DNA from: Bacteroidota bacterium
GTDB taxonomy: Bacteria > Bacteroidota > Bacteroidia > Flavobacteriales > Flavobacteriaceae
Direction: 5' to 3'
Assembly (NCBI GenBank): GCA_021793135.1
Contig: JAJYTI010000071.1
Location: 1 to 9,854, forward strand
Length of the DNA stretch: 9,854 nucleotides
A program made the position numbers and the translations under genes. The notes beneath the pieces are model-generated. The model was not told the DNA's origin. It saw only the letters and a program-made list of their open reading frames with translations, and did not search any database. Shown here piece by piece: positions 6,315 through 9,854 of the stretch (the stretch's first letter is position 1; every line of letters starts with the position of its first letter).

Positions 6315-7256
6315 ATGCGAATAGCATCTTTATTTAGTTTGTTAAGCCTAGCACTGTTTAGTTTGGCTTGTAATAACCTTGAGAAGGAGCCTAAAGTAGC
6401 TCTAACTGACGAGAATTCAATTTTAATCCAACATCAGGCTGATGAAGTACGCGTTCCCCTATCGCCAGAACGTGTAGTGGTTTTTGATTATGGAGCACTA
6501 GATTCTTTTAGAGAATTAGGAATTGCAGAGTCTATTGTGGGTATACCTAAACATAGTATTCCAAAATATCTTCAGGAATATAAAAATGATGATTCTAAGC
6601 AGAATGTTGGTGGACTTATGGAGCCTAATTTTCAGAAAATTAATGAGTTAGAACCAGATTTGATAATTATAGGGATGCGTCAAGTTTCTGATTATAAGGA
6701 ATTTGCTGCTATAGCGCCTACAATTATTTATAATTTAGATTATAAAAATTATATCCAATCTGTGGAAAAAAACATTACCCAAATTGGACAAATTTTCCAA
6801 ATAGAAGATAAATCTAAAGAACGTTTAGATGAATTGTATAATCTTCTAGATACTGAAAAATCAAAACTTACAGATCATGATATTAAAGGTCTAATTGTGA
6901 TGTATAATGACGGCAAATTTAGTGCTTATGGTAAAGGTTCTCGATTTGGATTAATTCATGATTTCTTTGAAATCCCTGCTGTGGTAGAAGATTTAGAAGT
7001 ATCTACTCATGGTAATTCTATTTCTAGTGAATTTATTCAAGAACATAATCCCGATTTACTTTATGTATTGGATAGGAATGCAGCTATAACAGATGAGAGT
7101 ATACATAAAGAATCTATAGAAAATAACCTTATAAAACAGACAAATGCTTATAAAAACGGTAAAATAACTTACTTATCTCCTGACGTATGGTATTTAGCTG
7201 GAGGCGGTATTCAGTCTTTAGAAATTATGGCTAAAGAAATAGGCAACTCCTTATAA
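6315..7256 (+). CDS. Ferric-siderophore-binding lipoprotein (CeuE/VctP/YclQ-like)
   Basis: A 313-aa periplasmic binding protein of the TroA/FepB fold. It has a lipoprotein signal: a hydrophobic N-terminus and lipobox SLAC with the lipidated Cys at C19. PERVVVFDYGALDSFRELGI opens the first lobe, GGLMEPNFQKINELEPDLII follows, and the second lobe ends in WYLAGGGIQS. These segments resemble CeuE, VctP and YclQ, which bind catecholate siderophores. H232 (in THGNS) and Y293 (in WYLAGGG) are 61 residues apart, the same spacing as the iron-ligating H227 and Y288 of Campylobacter CeuE as I recall them. R210 and R254 fall at the offsets of its R205 and R249, and R122 is close to R118. Substrate specificity is thus inferred to be a ferric catecholate, possibly tetradentate. 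It is the last gene of the operon and is followed by a strong terminator. Confidence 0.9.
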   Translation: MRIASLFSLLSLALFSLACNNLEKEPKVALTDENSILIQHQADEVRVPLSPERVVVFDYGALDSFRELGIAESIVGIPKHSIPKYLQEYKNDDSKQNVGGLMEPNFQKINELEPDLIIIGMRQVSDYKEFAAIAPTIIYNLDYKNYIQSVEKNITQIGQIFQIEDKSKERLDELYNLLDTEKSKLTDHDIKGLIVMYNDGKFSAYGKGSRFGLIHDFFEIPAVVEDLEVSTHGNSISSEFIQEHNPDLLYVLDRNAAITDESIHKESIENNLIKQTNAYKNGKITYLSPDVWYLAGGGIQSLEIMAKEIGNSL

Positions 7257-7278
7257 TCTCCTGTTTTATTAAAAAACT

Positions 7279-7313
7279 AAAACCCGTTTTAATGATATAT
7301 TAAAACGGGTTTT
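7279..7313. terminator. Bidirectional intrinsic terminator between importer operon and reductase gene
   Basis: A perfect 15-bp inverted repeat, AAAACCCGTTTTAAT (7279-7293) and ATTAAAACGGGTTTT (7299-7313), has a 5-base loop. The stem has a GC core (CCCG/CGGG) flanked by an A-run on the left and a T-run on the right. It therefore has a U-tract in both directions and can stop the importer mRNA (plus) and the convergent siderophore-interacting protein mRNA (minus). Confidence 0.9.
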
Positions 7314-7319
7314 TACATT

Positions 7320-8129
7320 TTATAGCCTATTTTTTTCTTCTCGTCGTTCTTTTTCAGATTTTGTTTCGGCTACTCCATATTTCCAGTAAGAATAAGCAGA
7401 AACCTCTTCTCTCTCCCAATTTTTTACTTTTCTAAAGTAGTTACGTAATTTACGTACATTACTAAATTCACAAGCTATAAAAGCAAAACGTGTAGTAACA
7501 TCGGTTCCTATAGCTTCTAAATAAGTGATAGCTTTATCTGCAAGAACAGTATCTTCTGCAGTTTTATTATTTACAATCCAATGAATATTGATACCCTCTG
7601 GCTTATTTAGACTTTGATAATCTTCCTGACTCGACACTTCTATAAAAACTTCACCATTTACATCTGCTTTTAAAGACTTAAGTATGGCTTTAATCACTGG
7701 AATTGCAGTAGCATCTCCTATTATATAATATGAATTTACATCGGGAGCTAATTCTGTCTCCTTTATTTTCATGGCTAAACCAATTGGTGCACCTATTGGT
7801 GCATTTATTGCATAATCCGAAGCTGGTCCCTCTACTCCATGTGCTACAAACTCTACGTACATCTCCTTTTTTCTTAAATCCATTCCCGCATGTGTGTATG
7901 TTCTTCTTATAGCTATTGTTTCTTCAAGTTCGTCTTTAAGATTATTGTTTGGAAAAATAACTTCTTCTACTCCTTTGGGAGGAATAAATATTTTGTTGTT
8001 AGCTCCTACTGTACATTTTGAAAACGGTTCTATATCGGTCCCAGTAAAAGTTAGCTTTATGTAATTTGAATTAATGTATTCTCTTTTTTTCAAATACATT
8101 ATAGTTCTATGTATATTAGATTTATTCAT
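7320..8129 (-). CDS. Siderophore-interacting protein, FAD-dependent ferric-siderophore reductase (ViuB/YqjH family)
   Basis: A 269-aa cytoplasmic flavoprotein expected to reduce Fe(III) bound to imported siderophore and so release the iron. The FAD-binding barrel carries the diagnostic R-x-Y-T motif (RRTYT, R76/Y78/T79) and HGVEGPASDYA (97-107), the family's HG..GPAS.WA box with Tyr for Trp. The NAD(P)H-type domain has IGDATAIPVI (G138, D139, T141, P144), matching the family's GDETALPAI. Near the C-terminus FIACEFSNVRKLRNYFR and SYWKYGVAE (W249, G252) correspond to the GYWRxG.AE ending, with Ser for the first Gly. A short charged tail, KSEKERREEKNRL, follows. It lies convergent to the importer operon, an obvious functional partner. 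The ATG at 8129 was chosen; Met11 (YLKKREYI) is an alternative. I could not identify a promoter. Confidence 0.9.
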   Translation of the reverse strand: MNKSNIHRTIMYLKKREYINSNYIKLTFTGTDIEPFSKCTVGANNKIFIPPKGVEEVIFPNNNLKDELEETIAIRRTYTHAGMDLRKKEMYVEFVAHGVEGPASDYAINAPIGAPIGLAMKIKETELAPDVNSYYIIGDATAIPVIKAILKSLKADVNGEVFIEVSSQEDYQSLNKPEGINIHWIVNNKTAEDTVLADKAITYLEAIGTDVTTRFAFIACEFSNVRKLRNYFRKVKNWEREEVSAYSYWKYGVAETKSEKERREEKNRL

Positions 8130-8267
8130 TTATAAAATAACTTTTTCGGTAATATACTGTTTTTATTTAATCTATTTAAACTTCAAGAAGGATTCTAATA
8201 GCCTGAAAAATTTAATCTAAGTAAATGGAGAGTTGATAATACCTATTATAAGACGTATATTGCTTTT

Positions 8268-8864
8268 ATGGAAGAAAATCATTCACACTTTCTATTATAT
8301 AAACCAGATGGATATCTGAGCCAATTTACTATTAATGAACCACGAGGACATAAAAAAAAGTTATTAGGAGAGTTTTATAACTTTCCTAAAGAAACGATGG
8401 CCATAGGAAGACTCGACGAAGCTTCGGAAGGATTACTTTTATTGACAACAAATGGTAAATTAAGTTACTTTATAAATAGTTCTGCCATTGAGAAAGAATA
8501 TTACGCACAAGTAGATGGAGTAATTACCGATACTGCAATTCAACAACTTAAAGAAGGCGGAATAGAACTTTCTAATCAAGGAAATAGCTACCTTACAAAA
8601 CCTTGTAATGCAAAACGGATTGATGTGCCAAAGTTGCCACCACGTCGTAAAAAAATTAGAGGGGAGCATCACGGTCCTACTTCTTGGGTGGCTGTTACTC
8701 TAACCGAAGGAAAGTATCGTCAAGTTAGAAAAATGACTGCAGCTGTTGGCTTTCCTACTTTGCGATTAGCACGTGTTAGAATTCATAATTTAACTATAAG
8801 TAATATGCAACCTGGAGATGTTATTCCCTTACCCGATTTAGCATCTATAGTAGATTTTGAATAG
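8268..8864 (+). CDS. rluE: 23S rRNA pseudouridine synthase, RluE type
   Basis: A 198-aa enzyme of the RsuA/RluB/RluE/RluF family, which isomerises a specific uridine in rRNA to pseudouridine; E. coli RluE acts on U2457 of 23S rRNA. The catalytic Asp is D50 in IGRLDEASEGLLLLT. LLYKPDGYLSQFT at the start matches the K-P...QFT opening of RluE. PTSWVAVTLTEGKYRQVRKM with AAVGFPTLRLARV is very close to the E. coli RluE C-terminal half. Like RluE it lacks an N-terminal S4 domain, which distinguishes it from RsuA, RluB and RluF. It is divergent from the siderophore reductase gene (138-base gap) and is followed by upp after 75 bases; no functional link to iron uptake is apparent. Confidence 0.9.
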   Translation: MEENHSHFLLYKPDGYLSQFTINEPRGHKKKLLGEFYNFPKETMAIGRLDEASEGLLLLTTNGKLSYFINSSAIEKEYYAQVDGVITDTAIQQLKEGGIELSNQGNSYLTKPCNAKRIDVPKLPPRRKKIRGEHHGPTSWVAVTLTEGKYRQVRKMTAAVGFPTLRLARVRIHNLTISNMQPGDVIPLPDLASIVDFE

Positions 8865-8939
8865 ACTCACATGGAATTTATGTGTTATGAAAATTTATTA
8901 TTAGTAATTTTATGCGAAATTTAAATCAAATATAGTCTT

Positions 8940-9599
8940 ATGGAAATATTTCATCTTCTTGACCAGAATACCATTGCAAACAAATTTATCACACAATTAC
9001 GCGATGTTAACATTCAAAAGGACAGTATGCGTTTTAGAAGGAATATAGAGCGTATAGGTGAAATACTTGGCTATGAGCTTAGTAAAACATTAGATTATAA
9101 ACCTAAAGATGTACAATCGCCATTAGGGATTGCAAAGATTAATCAGCCAGCAGATGAATTGGTAATTTGTTCAATTTTAAGAGCAGGTATTCCATTGCAT
9201 ATGGGATTACTTAACTATTTTGATCAGGCACAAAACTCTTTTATATCTGCTTATCGTCACCATCCAAATCAAGATGAAGAATTTGAAATTAAAGTTGAAT
9301 ATTTAGCTTCTCCTAGTATCGATGGTAAAATATTAGTCCTTGCAGATCCTATGCTAGCTACAGGACGTTCTTTTGTAAACGTATATAATGCAATTAAAAA
9401 AGTAGGTACTCCCAAAGAAATCCACATTGTTTCGGTAATTGGCGCTCAAGAAGGTATAGATTACTTAACACGAGAATTTCCAGAAGATACAAAAATGTGG
9501 ATTGCTACCATTGACCAAAAACTAGATAAATATGGTTACATAGTACCTGGTTTAGGTGATGCTGGTGATTTATGCTTTGGCGAAAAAATGTCTTCTTAG
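8940..9599 (+). CDS. upp: Uracil phosphoribosyltransferase
   Basis: This pyrimidine salvage enzyme makes UMP and pyrophosphate from uracil and PRPP in the cytoplasm. At 219 aa it is slightly longer than the E. coli enzyme (about 208 aa). The PRPP-binding loop is VLADPMLATGRS (D136 to S144), the characteristic UPRT form of the type I phosphoribosyltransferase signature. SILRAGIPLHMG corresponds to the family's conserved ILRAG loop. The uracil-recognition segment near the end is GYIVPGLGDAGDLCFG (199-214), with Leu where E. coli has Arg. The 75-base gap from the pseudouridine synthase gene contains a small CACAT/ATGTG hairpin (8868-8872 and 8880-8884) but no clear promoter or terminator, so cotranscription is possible. 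Its stop overlaps the stop of the convergent stress-protein gene. Confidence 0.95.
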   Translation: MEIFHLLDQNTIANKFITQLRDVNIQKDSMRFRRNIERIGEILGYELSKTLDYKPKDVQSPLGIAKINQPADELVICSILRAGIPLHMGLLNYFDQAQNSFISAYRHHPNQDEEFEIKVEYLASPSIDGKILVLADPMLATGRSFVNVYNAIKKVGTPKEIHIVSVIGAQEGIDYLTREFPEDTKMWIATIDQKLDKYGYIVPGLGDAGDLCFGEKMSS

Positions 9600-9854
9600 A
9601 AGAATTTTTCATTTAAAACCAAAAGAGGTATTTTGGTATGATTTGTAAGTGCCTTAGATTTAGATCTTTCAAGCAGACGTTGTAAGAAAGAGTGCTTTTT
9701 GGCAATTACACATACCATATCAGCATTTATTTTCTCTACATAATCATTTATACCAGACTCTACATTTTTATCTATGCAAGTGTTATATAGTACTTTGTGT
9801 CCGTTTAATAACTTTTGATATACATCCAGTGTATCCAATTCATTTAGGGTTAAT
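9596..9854 (-). CDS. Universal stress protein, C-terminal part (cut by window edge)
   Basis: The frame is open from the right edge of the window to the TAA at 9596-9598 and shows about the last 85 residues. No ATG start is present: the apparent first codon at 9838 is TTG, and the frame continues upstream as LTLNE, so the gene begins outside the window. ADMVCVIAKKHSFLQRLLERSKSKALTNHTKIPLLVL (split here only by description) matches the end of the UspA fold; KHSF and HTKIP are typical of the tandem-domain Usp proteins of Bacteroidota. The canonical ATP-binding G-x-x-G-x(9)-G-S/T is degenerate here (A-K-K-H and R-S), so this domain probably does not bind ATP. The gene overlaps upp tail to tail by 4 bases. 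Confidence 0.85.
   Translation of the reverse strand, partial: LTLNELDTLDVYQKLLNGHKVLYNTCIDKNVESGINDYVEKINADMVCVIAKKHSFLQRLLERSKSKALTNHTKIPLLVLNEKFF

Noticed and set aside
7730..7912. Plus-strand 60-codon open frame inside the siderophore-interacting protein gene
   Set aside because: It is antisense to conserved FAD-binding motifs of the real gene and its Leu/His-rich translation resembles nothing.
8233..8263. Possible promoter of rluE: TTG-N20-TATATTGC
   Set aside because: The spacing is right, but the -7 element misses the TTTG end and lies only 4 bases from the ATG, which would put the transcription start inside the coding region.
8460..8672. Minus-strand 70-codon open frame inside the pseudouridine synthase gene
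   Set aside because: It is a shadow of the RluE frame with no upstream promoter or family resemblance.
8905..8912. TAATTTTA as a -7 element for upp
   Set aside because: There is no TTG at the required distance upstream and the region is AT-rich, so the match is not informative.

Overview
The window is low in G+C and tightly packed, and looks like chromosomal DNA of a Bacteroidota species, most likely a member of the Flavobacteriia. The evidence is the AT-rich codon use, the absence of clear Shine-Dalgarno sequences, a TTG/TAnnTTTG-type promoter before one operon, and several lineage-typical proteins. These include a CarboxypepD_reg-like secreted protein, a DUF3575-like outer-membrane barrel, and a universal stress protein whose C-terminus carries the KHSF...HTKIP signature. 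The genus cannot be fixed from the sequence.

Layout from left to right. Positions 1-1212 hold the last codons of what is probably aspartate kinase, joined by a TAATG stop/start overlap to diaminopimelate decarboxylase (lysA); this is lysine/meso-DAP biosynthesis. A 410-base AT-rich gap follows, with a strong hairpin just after lysA. Positions 1623-2408 (minus) encode a small outer-membrane barrel, and 2583-3359 (plus) a secreted or periplasmic CarboxypepD_reg-like protein; the two are divergent.

Positions 3619-7256 are the centrepiece: a four-gene ferric-siderophore ABC importer in the order permease, permease, ATPase, lipoprotein binding protein. The first three genes overlap (8 nt and 4 nt) and the fourth follows after 29 nt. 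Gene order and sequence style match the VctDGCP / CeuBCDE / YclNOPQ group, which imports catecholate (including tetradentate) ferric siderophores. A convergent gene at 7320-8129 (minus) encodes a FAD-dependent siderophore-interacting reductase that would release the iron in the cytoplasm. A perfect 15-bp bidirectional terminator hairpin separates the two transcription units. Together they take a ferric siderophore from the periplasm to reduced cytoplasmic iron. No TonB-dependent receptor and no siderophore biosynthesis gene lies in the window.

The right end has housekeeping genes: a 23S rRNA pseudouridine synthase of the RluE type (8268-8864), uracil phosphoribosyltransferase (upp, 8940-9599), and the C-terminal part of a universal stress protein (minus) that overlaps upp tail to tail by 4 bases and runs off the window.

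I saw no phage, transposon, CRISPR, tRNA or rRNA, and no convincing undescribed system. The points most worth a second look are the CeuE-like iron-coordination residue pattern in the binding protein, the near-leaderless promoter of the importer operon, and a perfect dyad at the start of the CarboxypepD_reg-like gene.
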